Positions 28,449 through 37,588 are shown, numbered from the stretch's first letter. The stretch is 41,015 bases of DNA from Microcaldota archaeon (GCA_018304385.1 JAGVWJ010000016.1:1-41015), one strand, 5' to 3'. The notes: generated by a model from the letters alone, not told the origin. Translations and numbers: made by a program.

Positions 28449-29261
28449 GAGGTTATGCAATTCAATAAAAAACCAATAACATCAGTAAGAATTAGGGATT
28501 TCATTATAAGAAAAATGAGTTTCTATTGGTCCTTTTTTAATTATAGTAAATTCTCTATGTTATTATACCTAATCCAATATCCATTACGAAAGTTCGGGTT
28601 GCTAAAAAATGGTATTCTATTTGTAGAAAAGAGATTCATTCGTTGTCCGGAGATATGTATCCTAGATGAAATATTTTTTAGAAATGTTTATTGCAGGCTA
28701 AAAGATTTTGAGCCAGATGAACGTACGTTGGTTATTGATGCAGGGGCCAATGTTGGTTTTTTCTCATTAAAGCACCTAACATATGGATGCGACATAATAG
28801 TGATCGAGCCGGAATCAGAGAACTTTAAGCTTTTGACTTACAATCTTAAATCCTATGGAAAAGCAAGGTTTTTGGAAAAGGCGCTAATGAAGGAGAATGG
28901 AAAGGCAAGGATACTCTTGAGTAATTCCGTAACACACACAGTCGTAGATTCTTCTACTTCTAGGTCAGCCCAAAACGAAGCTGAGGTGGATGCAATAAGC
29001 CTGGATAGTCTAGGAGATTTAATAAGCAAGGGGCAAAGGGTCTTACTAAAAATAGATATCGAAGGAGCGGAATTGGATGCACTAAGGGGTGGCCTTAGTT
29101 TTATTAAAAAACATAACCCTCTTTTAATGGTAGAAACACATTCCTTGGAAATAGAAAAATCTGTAGATAAGCTTCTAGTCAAAGAGTGCGGATATAAAAG
29201 AGTAAACTCAGTAGACATGACTGAAGGGGGGCTTGTAAAGGTTATCTACTATTACAAATAA
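28449..29261 (+). CDS. FkbM-family methyltransferase
   Basis: LVIDAGANVGFFSLKHLTYGCDIIVIEPESENFKLLTYNL; LLKIDIEGAELDALRG. Exact start uncertain. Confidence 0.85.
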   Translation, partial: EVMQFNKKPITSVRIRDFIIRKMSFYWSFFNYSKFSMLLYLIQYPLRKFGLLKNGILFVEKRFIRCPEICILDEIFFRNVYCRLKDFEPDERTLVIDAGANVGFFSLKHLTYGCDIIVIEPESENFKLLTYNLKSYGKARFLEKALMKENGKARILLSNSVTHTVVDSSTSRSAQNEAEVDAISLDSLGDLISKGQRVLLKIDIEGAELDALRGGLSFIKKHNPLLMVETHSLEIEKSVDKLLVKECGYKRVNSVDMTEGGLVKVIYYYK

Positions 29262-29275
29262 ATTTGCTATTGAAA

Positions 29276-29395
29276 TTAAATCTTATCCTTCATTCTTCTA
29301 TAAAACGTTTCACCATCAGGAATTTTTTCTCTTTCTAAGAACGCTCTAACATTATCCTCACCGAATTCGATTATGGCGGCGTACCTAGTTATGTA
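29276..29395 (-). pseudogene. Start-less C-terminal gene remnant
   Basis: Minus-strand open frame ITRYAAIIEFGEDNVRAFLEREKIPDGETFYRRMKDKI-stop with no plausible start of its own; runs into an oppositely oriented fragment. Confidence 0.35.
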
Positions 29396-29662
29396 TACAT
29401 GGGTGGAAAGTCAGTTCCTATTAATGGTACTAACAAAGATGTTATTGTAGTTGGCAATGGTTATATTGCTTCTAGTACATTTGCTGCCGTTCCTGGTTCT
29501 GATTTTGAAGGATTGGACCAAAACAAGACCTACTTAGCAGATGCTCAACTAAGTTTTCAAAATCGTCGTCATGAATTACTAATACCTAAAGCAGATGGTA
29601 ATTGGAGACAAGATTCAATTGATAAGGCTACGATCAGCGTAAAATTTAAACTAAAAGAATAA
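29339..29662 (+). pseudogene. Possible C-terminal remnant of a larger extracellular protein
   Basis: Frame open from 29339 (ERSNIILTEFDYGGVPSYVYMGGKSVPINGTNK...KFKLKE) with coding-like composition upstream of the first ATG (29399) and no clear RBS. Confidence 0.4.
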
Positions 29663-29748
29663 ATAATCATCAACCATCTATAGATGATAAAAGATTTTTT
29701 TTGTTTAGTTAGCAAAAGCTTAATAAAGCATTATTCTGTTCTCTATCT

Positions 29749-30756
29749 ATGGTCAAATTAATAATATTCATTCTATTCGTTACCTTGTTCTTATTAGGTT
29801 GTACAACAAATCAACCACAGGATAAAACACAAGACGAACCTCAAGAAAAATTCGATGACAAAATTGAAGGAACACTTTGCAATGCAGTAATCAGAAACCA
29901 TAACAAAGCAGATAACGATCGGGTTAATATCATATTTGTAGGATTTAATATTAGCAAAGATGATTTTGTTGAATTTTTGCCTAATGCAGTTGATTACGAC
30001 GCAACTGGTTTTACTACTTCTTTTAGACAGAAATATAAGTATATTACAGAATCAGGTGAACTTATAATTGTAGAACCTGGTCAGGAAATTAATTTTTATG
30101 GTTTTCTTGGTATGGAACCGTTTAAATCTAATAAAAATAAATTTAATTTCTGGTATGTTGATGAAATTCAATCAGTTAATATACCAAAGCCATCCAAAAA
30201 AGGCCTTCCTTCAAGTGCCTGCTCGTTCTTATGCAAAAGCGACATTGAACAAACATGCGGTCTGAAGAATGTTTTTGTTGCGAACATATGCCATGCAACT
30301 GGTTGCACGCCAAGCGCTGTTTTTAATTCAGATGAATTTTATATTACTAATACAGAACCAGCAAACATAAGGGTATTTATTCATGAATTTGGCCATAGTT
30401 TCGGCGGATTGGCAGATGAGTATGCACCTGCATGGCAAAAAAGAGAACCTGCTGAAGGGTTATCCAGATATCCAAATTGTGCACCTGATCTAGAAACAGC
30501 TAAGAGATGGTGGAGTGATCTTGAAGGCCAAGGAGAAGGGGATCTTAAGATTGGTTATTTCCCAGGATGTAGTTTTGTTGGAGAATATTTCAAGCCAACT
30601 AAATCTTCTTTTATGAGCGCTAGTATTATGCAAGGCTTTGGGCCAGTTAATGAACGACATCTTCTAGAGCTGTTAGACTATTTCAGTGGAGAAAAACCTT
30701 CAAGCGAAAAAGATATGACTGCGATTAGGAAGGAATTAGCGGATAAGAGAAGCTAG
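29749..30756 (+). CDS. Lipoprotein, M64-like zinc metallopeptidase
   Basis: Lipobox-like LFLLGCTTN; IRVFIHEFGHSFGGLADEYA (HExxHxxxGLxDE). Confidence 0.8.
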   Translation: MVKLIIFILFVTLFLLGCTTNQPQDKTQDEPQEKFDDKIEGTLCNAVIRNHNKADNDRVNIIFVGFNISKDDFVEFLPNAVDYDATGFTTSFRQKYKYITESGELIIVEPGQEINFYGFLGMEPFKSNKNKFNFWYVDEIQSVNIPKPSKKGLPSSACSFLCKSDIEQTCGLKNVFVANICHATGCTPSAVFNSDEFYITNTEPANIRVFIHEFGHSFGGLADEYAPAWQKREPAEGLSRYPNCAPDLETAKRWWSDLEGQGEGDLKIGYFPGCSFVGEYFKPTKSSFMSASIMQGFGPVNERHLLELLDYFSGEKPSSEKDMTAIRKELADKRS

Positions 30757-30773
30757 TGAATAATTATGCTTTT

Positions 30774-32498
30774 CTATCTTCTAAGCGCTAGTTCTGGATA
30801 TCTTCCTTTACATCTTCTTTGATAAGAAATATCAATAGCTCTTCTTAGTGCTGCTGCAACTTCTCTGGTTCTGCTATGAATCTCTTCTGGATGTTTTAAA
30901 CCATCTATTCTTTCATTAAAATGGCCAGCCCCTACTTTGTGGCGAAATTCTCTATTAGCAAATTCATCCATTCCAACACCAAGAACTCTTTCTAATGCTT
31001 CATAATCCATACAATAAGCTGGTGTTATTCTTCGTCCATTTTCAGCAAGTACAAATTCATCATATGCTTTTTTGAGTGCATCTACAAACGGATGCCTTTG
31101 TCCATTATTCACAAGGTATTTTTTTTCTGTTTCGCTTATTCTTCTTAAAAATAATGGTGTTGCTTCGGATTCTTCTGAGCGCAGCTCATTGCAACCCATC
31201 CAATCTTTTAATGCAGGATTATCAGTTATTGATCTTATATGTATTATCCCAACACCAGTTCCCATCATAACAACTGCTGATACCTCCCATACAGAATCAC
31301 CAGCAAGTGCATCTATCATAGCTTTCTTTTTTGGCGCTTTCATAACTAGTTTTACTTTCTTACCAGAAACCTCTAAGCCTTGTTCAAGAATTCTTAATAC
31401 CCTGTCTCTATTAGTTCCAGCAAGTATATTAGAGGATAGAGGCGGACAATAAGCTACCATCTCACCAGTTCTTTTATTAGTCATTAATACTACAATATTT
31501 TCTGCAGAGCCCTCAACAATCTCGCCTTTATGATTTGTTACTAATATCTCTCCAAAACCTAATCTCATTGCTATGTTTACATTTCTTGCACAGTTTACAT
31601 AATTGCCTGCTATCTTTTGTGTAACGGGCATTGACTCATCAATTCTTGGCAAAGGAGCAATAAGAACGTCTAGGCCTTCCCTATACCCTTTATCATCTAG
31701 ATACAGCCCCCAGGGCAAGGTAGCAATTGCAAAGTATAATGGTTTATCTAATAATGGGCTACCTTTTTCTCTTCTAAACAGTGTTGGAACCCTAAGGCCT
31801 TCTTCACCAGAAACCCAAAAAAATGGTCTAAAGTATCCGCCTAAAATAATCTCTAATTGATCTGCAGAAAATTCGCCTTCTCGAACTAAGTCATTAAGAA
31901 ATGCCAGACTGCATATTGCAGCTTCCATCTCTTTTAATGAGAATACCTTTTCTTCATTATCGAACCTAACTTTTAATCTAAAAGGAACCGTAACCTTTTC
32001 AGTACTGCCGTCCTTACGGAATATCGTTACACCCATTTTTATCTCGTCGCCTTCCCGAACTGCGCGCTCAGAATCTGCAAAAAATTCCCTAGGTATTCTT
32101 TGAAGATGTTCCACATGCTCAATATTTGGATCTTCTAAAAGTGCCTTTGTCTGGTTAACAAGCGAAAGATTAAACGCGAGTGATGAAAAAACGAATCTTG
32201 CAATATTGCTAGGTAGTTCAACAAACCCATCGCCATAGCGCGTTCGAACTGCCCTGATGCCTTCAAACCCCCCTGCGCCGTAATGAAGTGGATTTGTGAG
32301 TATTGTGTCAACTGCTACTTCTGGTGGAACAAATCCGCCCATTCTACTATAATAAATAGCCCTTGCCATCTGATCCTGTGGGAATTTTGGCCCTACCCAG
32401 ATTCGCCCGTCTCGATCCACTACCCTAATTCCTAATACCTCAGTAATCTCTCTTTCTGCACCTGGAGGAAAACCCGTTCTTTTAATCATTTTATTCAC
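30774..32498 (-). CDS. Class IV aminotransferase, branched-chain aminotransferase-like, unusually long (574 aa)
   Basis: VDTILTNPLHYGAGGFEGIRAVRT; VTQKIAGNYVNCARNVNIAMRLGFGEILVTNHKGEIVEGSAENIVVL (Lys and EGSxENI motifs). Confidence 0.85.
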   Translation of the reverse strand: MNKMIKRTGFPPGAEREITEVLGIRVVDRDGRIWVGPKFPQDQMARAIYYSRMGGFVPPEVAVDTILTNPLHYGAGGFEGIRAVRTRYGDGFVELPSNIARFVFSSLAFNLSLVNQTKALLEDPNIEHVEHLQRIPREFFADSERAVREGDEIKMGVTIFRKDGSTEKVTVPFRLKVRFDNEEKVFSLKEMEAAICSLAFLNDLVREGEFSADQLEIILGGYFRPFFWVSGEEGLRVPTLFRREKGSPLLDKPLYFAIATLPWGLYLDDKGYREGLDVLIAPLPRIDESMPVTQKIAGNYVNCARNVNIAMRLGFGEILVTNHKGEIVEGSAENIVVLMTNKRTGEMVAYCPPLSSNILAGTNRDRVLRILEQGLEVSGKKVKLVMKAPKKKAMIDALAGDSVWEVSAVVMMGTGVGIIHIRSITDNPALKDWMGCNELRSEESEATPLFLRRISETEKKYLVNNGQRHPFVDALKKAYDEFVLAENGRRITPAYCMDYEALERVLGVGMDEFANREFRHKVGAGHFNERIDGLKHPEEIHSRTREVAAALRRAIDISYQRRCKGRYPELALRR

Positions 32499-32571
32499 TA
32501 ATAATTTAAAGATTAGAAATGTATTTAAACCATGTTACAGTTTATTAAAAAATTCGTTGATTGCCTTATTG

Positions 32572-33156
32572 TTACTTTGGCTTTTTCTTAGGTTCTTCTA
32601 GCTTTTCATATAGATATATAGCAAATATTACCACCATTATAAATGAGAAAATAGTAATAAGTGTGCCCTTTACGCTCTCTTCTTCATACTTTTCCTTTGT
32701 TTTTACCTCAACAAAAAATTCAGTTGTGATTATTTTGCCGTTATGCTCAAAGTTGCTTATTATTTTGTAAGTTCCAGGTTCACTGAATATATACCCAGCT
32801 ATTGTATTTGGCACTCTTTTCTTATTTTCGAAATATTTCTTAAAATCTTCATTATTATTAATTATCTTATCATCTTTTTTAATCTCAAATTCTTTTCCAG
32901 ATAAGTAGTATACTTCTTCTACGCCTTCTCTTTTTAACGTTTCAAAGTCATATCCAAAGAATACCTTACTTCCAACTATAGGCTGCTTTGTTGGGGAAGA
33001 TGATGTCCCAACTATAAATGTAACTACATAATCGCCAAATCTTTTCTCTCTTATTACAGTTGATTCTTTGTTCCTTGGTATAAATGCTGAGATTACAAAC
33101 TGGATGATAAATAGTATTACAATTAAAATAGCAATAGCCTTTCTAAAACGTTGCAA
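32572..33156 (-). CDS. Membrane protein with extracytoplasmic domain flanked by N- and C-terminal TM helices
   Basis: AIAILIVILFIIQFVISAFIP near N-terminus; GTLITIFSFIMVVIFAIYLYEKL near C-terminus; PGTYKIISNFEHNGK beta domain. Confidence 0.6.
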   Translation of the reverse strand: MQRFRKAIAILIVILFIIQFVISAFIPRNKESTVIREKRFGDYVVTFIVGTSSSPTKQPIVGSKVFFGYDFETLKREGVEEVYYLSGKEFEIKKDDKIINNNEDFKKYFENKKRVPNTIAGYIFSEPGTYKIISNFEHNGKIITTEFFVEVKTKEKYEEESVKGTLITIFSFIMVVIFAIYLYEKLEEPKKKPK

Positions 33157-33220
33157 CTATATCCTCCCCATGGTTTCTCATTATTTTAAAGTCGTAGTAC
33201 TACTTATGGTTTCTACAGTG

Positions 33221-33252
33221 ACGCGGGTTATCTATCCTCTCATGCCGCGTCG
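33221..33252. repeat. GC-rich inverted repeat GACGCGG-(18 nt)-CCGCGTC
   Basis: Perfect 7-bp arms at 33221-33227 and 33246-33252 in AT-rich intergenic DNA. Confidence 0.7.
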
Positions 33253-33340
33253 TCAATCTAATGAAGCATACAGCATTTATAAGTATTTTGTTTTGGATGA
33301 AACCTTTTAGCATTAGAAATATACAGCAACATAAAAGGAT

Positions 33341-33395
33341 TGTCAAAGTTGCAAAAAAACTTTGACAAATTTTGACATGTAACTACATGTCAAAG
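33341..33395. repeat. Cluster of two adjacent perfect inverted repeats containing four TGTCAAA/TTTGACA half-sites
   Basis: GTCAAAGTT-gcaaaaa-AACTTTGAC (33342-33366) and TTTGACATGT-aact-ACATGTCAAA (33371-33394). Confidence 0.9.
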
Positions 33396-33573
33396 GTTTC
33401 AATTGAAAAGAGTATATTTAAGAAAATGATGGCTAAATAGAATATATGTTCTCTTTATTAGAATTACCTTTATCGGTATGGAGCATTTGATTGCATAAGA
33501 TTATATCTCCATAAAAAATAAAAGAGAAATGTCTTATCTTATAAAAATGTTTTTTTATAAGTTAATTACAGTT

Positions 33574-33706
33574 GCCTCGGTAGCTCAGTAGGTAGAGCAC
33601 CTGACTGTTATCTTTTGTACTGGTAACCCCAAACTAACTATTTTGGGGTGCCTTTTTTCAAAAGGCACAAATCAGGGGGTCGTCTGTTCGAGTCAGACTC
33701 GGGGCG
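33574..33706 (+). tRNA. tRNA-Asn(GTT) with 60-nt anticodon-loop intron (about 33611-33670); no encoded CCA
   Basis: GCCTCGG-TA-GCTC-AGTAGGTA-GAGC-A-CCTGA-CTGTTA[intron]A-TCAGG-GGGTC-GTCTG-TTCGAGT-CAGAC-TCGGGGC-G; intron at canonical 37/38. Confidence 0.93.
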
Positions 33707-33746
33707 TTTTTATTTCTATCTATTTTAACTATTAACAGGTGATTAT

Positions 33747-33899
33747 GTGGCAGTTGAATTTAGTGAATATAAAGGAAACAAATTAATCGTCTTAAAAAGA
33801 GTAGACGATGACAAATATCCATTTAGTTTTGGTAAGAATAAGGCAAAGCTAATTGTTGAAAACTTTGAAGACATAAAGAAGTTTGCTGAAGAGGAATAA
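33747..33899 (+). CDS. Small acidic/basic hypothetical protein (50 aa), GTG start
   Basis: GTG GCA GTT GAA ... TAA: MAVEFSEYKGNKLIVLKRVDDDKYPFSFGKNKAKLIVENFEDIKKFAEEE; preceded by AGGTGAT, the RBS-like motif also seen upstream of other genes here. Absent from the ORF track. Confidence 0.7.
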   Translation: MAVEFSEYKGNKLIVLKRVDDDKYPFSFGKNKAKLIVENFEDIKKFAEEE

Positions 33900-33921
33900 T
33901 TAAAAAAAGAAAAACAGAGTA

Positions 33922-35553
33922 TTATTTTGTTTTGAGATCTCTATAAAATCTTGCAAGCAGGTTCGCACCATAACCAAGCGCAAAACCATCGCCGCGGAAC
34001 CTGGGATCTTTCTTGAGCGCACCTGAACCATCCATCATAGGTGCCATATCTACATGTGCGAATGGAACATGTACTTCTTTACCATCATCACCAACGTAGA
34101 ATGCAAGCTCACGCAAAAATCTCGCTGCAGTGATATGTCCTGCCTCTTTTCCTAAATTAGATATGTTAGCCAAATCTGCAAGATCCCCTCCTTTTATAGC
34201 TTCAAGAATTGCTGGGTCCATAAACGTATCAAAGAAGTGTACTCTTTCACCTGTTGCTTGTGCTGCTTGTACTAAATTAGCTTTTAATCTATCATCTGCA
34301 GTAAATGCAGCAGCACCCATACCTTTACTAAGTGCAATTATCGCAGCGCCTGTTAATGTCGCAATAGTTACCATATTGTCAGGTCTTAAATGTGCGCCTA
34401 AAGCTAGTCCATCACCTAATACGAGCCTTCCTTCTGCATCTGTATTTTTTATTAGTACTCTTCTTCTTCCAATTTGAATTGCAGAATTTAGAAGATAAGC
34501 ATTTTCACTAATTCTGTTCTCTGCTATGCATGCTAATGCAAGAATATTACTTTGCCACCCTAACTGCAAAATCGCTCTTATCGCATTTACAACAGCTGCT
34601 GAGCCTTCCATGTCCATATGCATGTCAAACATACCCTCAGCTGATTTTACGCTCATACCGCCACTATCAAAAGTAATTCCTTTTCCAACCATTACATGAA
34701 GTGGATCTGTTTCACTATCCATCTGCCCCAATAATATCAGAGATCCCGGATTTGGAGATGCTCTACCCACGTTTGCGATGCCTTCCAATCCCATTGCTAC
34801 TAATTCTTCAGGCATTAATCTTAAAAATTGCAAACCGAATCTATGTGCAAAGAGTTCCAAAAGTAAAGGGTAAGTTGCTGGATTCAATTCGTCAGGAGAC
34901 ATGTCACTTAGATACCTTGCAGTGTTTTGACATCCTGCAAGAGTGAGTGCTTTTTTTAATTGGAATCTGTTTACCTCGTTATCTTCCTCTACTAATAAAT
35001 ATAACTCTTTTACTGCAACTGGTCGGTCTTCTTCGCTAACTCCCAATCTTTGATCGTAACGATAGGAGGATAGCATTGCACCTAGTGTAATAGCTTCAAC
35101 TAATGCTGGCTCCTTTAATGTTACCCCAGAACCACTAGGTAAATCAATAGTCACTACATCAAATTTTGCATTTTCTGCGCTTCTTACTGCTAGTGCCCCA
35201 AAATTCCTGGCTCCTTCTTCATCGAATTTTTCTCTTTTTCCTAAACCAATTAGTATCGTATGCTGCCCAGGTGAAGGATCATTATATAATTCTAAAACCT
35301 CGCCTGTTTTCCCTCTAAAACGGGGCGGAACGCTTTCACTACTCATCTCTCTCATATTTCCAACATCTTCTTCAAACAACCCCTTTACTACTAATTTAGT
35401 ACTTTGCTCTGCAAGCCTCAAACCAACCGTTTGAATACTTGGTTGCAAAAATCTGTCAGCGTGATCTTGCAATCTTTTGTCAGAAATAGCTGGTTCTGCT
35501 TTTGGGACCACTAATCGTCTCATTAGATCTGCTCTAGTTAAAAGTTGACCCAT
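33922..35553 (-). CDS. Leucyl aminopeptidase (M17)
   Basis: VGKGITFDSGGMSVKSAEGMFDMHMDMEGSAAVV, LIKNTDAEGRLVLGDGLALG. Start likely the internal Met at 35553. Confidence 0.93.
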   Translation of the reverse strand: MGQLLTRADLMRRLVVPKAEPAISDKRLQDHADRFLQPSIQTVGLRLAEQSTKLVVKGLFEEDVGNMREMSSESVPPRFRGKTGEVLELYNDPSPGQHTILIGLGKREKFDEEGARNFGALAVRSAENAKFDVVTIDLPSGSGVTLKEPALVEAITLGAMLSSYRYDQRLGVSEEDRPVAVKELYLLVEEDNEVNRFQLKKALTLAGCQNTARYLSDMSPDELNPATYPLLLELFAHRFGLQFLRLMPEELVAMGLEGIANVGRASPNPGSLILLGQMDSETDPLHVMVGKGITFDSGGMSVKSAEGMFDMHMDMEGSAAVVNAIRAILQLGWQSNILALACIAENRISENAYLLNSAIQIGRRRVLIKNTDAEGRLVLGDGLALGAHLRPDNMVTIATLTGAAIIALSKGMGAAAFTADDRLKANLVQAAQATGERVHFFDTFMDPAILEAIKGGDLADLANISNLGKEAGHITAARFLRELAFYVGDDGKEVHVPFAHVDMAPMMDGSGALKKDPRFRGDGFALGYGANLLARFYRDLKTK

Positions 35554-35673
35554 AATACACACCTCTCCTTTATACATTAAAATTAAATCTTTACAATTTT
35601 AGAATTAGTGATATTCTATGTTTAGTAAGCTTTAAAAAAGAAACTGTAGCCAACCACAAAATAGTTACGATTA

Positions 35674-36114
35674 TCAGATTTCCTCTTTAATAGTTTCAAA
35701 GCATGCAAGCGTAAACGTCTTTGCTACGCCCTCTATCTTTCTTATTCTTTCTAAAACAAGCTTACCTATTTCTTCTAGGTTTTTTCCTCTTACCTTTGCA
35801 ATCATATCCCATTCTCCTGCAATAAGATGTATTTCATATACATCTGGTACTTTTGCTATTTTTTCTGCTACCTCTTTTTGTATTAGTTTATTAGGCAGGT
35901 AAGATATGAGAACAAAAGCACTTGTCTCATTTCCAAGTTTTTTATAATCTGGGATAACTGTAAATTTTTTTATAATTTCTTTATCTACTAATTTTTTTAT
36001 CCTCTCATGAACTGTAACCCTAGGAATGCCTGTCTTTCTTGAGATATCTACTGTGGATGCCCTTGAATTTCGTTTTAATTCTTCTAATATTAATGTATCC
36101 TTTTCGTCTTGCAT
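35674..36114 (-). CDS. Lrp/AsnC-family transcriptional regulator
   Basis: ILEELKRNSRASTVDISRKTGIPRVTVHERIKKLVDKEIIKKFTVIPDYKKLG (HTH) plus RAM domain (AGEWDMIAKVRGKN). Confidence 0.93.
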   Translation of the reverse strand: MQDEKDTLILEELKRNSRASTVDISRKTGIPRVTVHERIKKLVDKEIIKKFTVIPDYKKLGNETSAFVLISYLPNKLIQKEVAEKIAKVPDVYEIHLIAGEWDMIAKVRGKNLEEIGKLVLERIRKIEGVAKTFTLACFETIKEEI

Positions 36115-36241
36115 GACTACATAATGTCAACTTAAAGCTTATAAATATATCATTTCTGTTCATTTTGTCGGTTTTTTTAGGATTAAATATAAATAATAGT
36201 TTTTTCACTTTCTTTCACAATAACTAACAACAGGTGGTCCC

Positions 36242-37273
36242 ATGTCAAGAAAAAAGACAATACTTTTGCTTAGAACAGGCGGAACGATTGAATCAGCATC
36301 TAATAAAGGAGGAAAAGTAGGGCCAAGTAAACACGGAACTATTGATCATGGTTTTTTAGATGCAATGAAATCAAAACTAAACCTAGATATAATAAACGAA
36401 AAACCACTAAAAGATGAAACTGGTGAAACTACGTTTGTTGATAGTTCAGTAATGGGGCTTAACGAGTGGAAACAAATCGGTTTAATGATTTCAGCTTATG
36501 TTAGAGATAGGATAATTGATGGGGTTGTAATTACCCATGGAACGGATACTATGGCGTATACTGCAAGCGCCCTTACATTTATGCTTGAAAACCTAGGCAT
36601 ACCTGTGCTTCTGACTGGTTCAGAGATAGAATGGGATAAACCTGAGTCAGATGGTCCTCGTAATTTAGCTAATTCACTTAGGGCAATAACCCATCTTGCA
36701 CCTGGAGTCTTTATTCTCTTTGGTTCAAGAATACTGCTAGGGTCCAGAGCTGAAAAAATATACTCTGGAAATGTCAATGGATTCGAAAGTCCGAACTATC
36801 CAAAGATAGGCGATGTTGGCGGTGCCGGAGATATCAGAATCTTTACTTTCCTTAATCCGGGTAAAACCTTAAGTTCTGCAGATCTTAATGTTTTTGATAA
36901 TCTTTCCTCAGGTTTATTTGTTACAGAAATTAGCCCAGATAGCTCCCCTGATTTTCTTCATTCTATTGTTGCACCTGGCGTAGTAGTTTCTGGATATGGG
37001 CTAGGTAATGTAAATAACGCGTGGAAAGAAACATTGCAAGAACTATCTAGAAGAATCCCAGTTGCAATAACTACCCAATGTATAAAAGGAGGGGTAAGAC
37101 CAAATGTTTATGAAGTTGGAGCACCCGAGACAACTATAACATGCGGTGATATGACTCTTGCTTGCAGCATTGTAAAATTAAGATGGGCTATAGGTAAGGC
37201 GAATGGTGATTTGAATGTGGTTCGTTTATCAATGTTAGAAAACTTTCATGGTGAGATATCTACTAGAATTTAA
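36242..37273 (+). CDS. Type I asparaginase / GatD-like amidohydrolase
   Basis: LLLRTGGTIES and VVITHGTDTMAYTASAL, GSEIEWDKPESDGPRNLANSL. At 343 aa it lacks the extra N-terminal domain expected of GatD. Confidence 0.85.
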   Translation: MSRKKTILLLRTGGTIESASNKGGKVGPSKHGTIDHGFLDAMKSKLNLDIINEKPLKDETGETTFVDSSVMGLNEWKQIGLMISAYVRDRIIDGVVITHGTDTMAYTASALTFMLENLGIPVLLTGSEIEWDKPESDGPRNLANSLRAITHLAPGVFILFGSRILLGSRAEKIYSGNVNGFESPNYPKIGDVGGAGDIRIFTFLNPGKTLSSADLNVFDNLSSGLFVTEISPDSSPDFLHSIVAPGVVVSGYGLGNVNNAWKETLQELSRRIPVAITTQCIKGGVRPNVYEVGAPETTITCGDMTLACSIVKLRWAIGKANGDLNVVRLSMLENFHGEISTRI

Positions 37274-37318
37274 TCATTCTCGCATGGATTTTAATTGGTT
37301 TTGGACTAAATTGGTATT

Positions 37319-37588
37319 ATGGATCATAGAGAATCATTAAAAAAAGCAGCAGCTATTGCTAGGATTAAACTTTCAGCGCAAGAAGAAGAACGCTTAGTTA
37401 GCGAGATTGATGAAGCGCTCAAAGTTTTTTCAAAAATAGACGCATTCAAAGATTATGTAGAAGAACCAAAATTTACAGGTGCGCGCAAACTTCGTTCTGA
37501 TTCTATTAAAAAATGCGACATTGATCCGTTTTCAAATTCTAAACTAATTAAAAATCGTAAATTTATTGGCCCAAAACTGGTTGATTAA
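37319..37588 (+). CDS. gatC: Asp/Glu-tRNA amidotransferase subunit GatC
   Basis: AAIARIKLSAQEEERLVSEIDEALKVFSKIDAF; directly upstream of gatA. Confidence 0.88.
   Translation: MDHRESLKKAAAIARIKLSAQEEERLVSEIDEALKVFSKIDAFKDYVEEPKFTGARKLRSDSIKKCDIDPFSNSKLIKNRKFIGPKLVD

Noticed and set aside
33068-33310. 80-aa plus ORF across the GC-rich dyad
   Set aside because: Overlaps the 5' end of the opposing membrane-protein gene, odd composition and no RBS; the dyad is better treated as a structural or regulatory element.
36242-37273. GatD call for the asparaginase-like gene
   Set aside because: Length 343 aa lacks the extra N-terminal domain of GatD, and GatC/GatA/GatB lie next door with no GatE visible.
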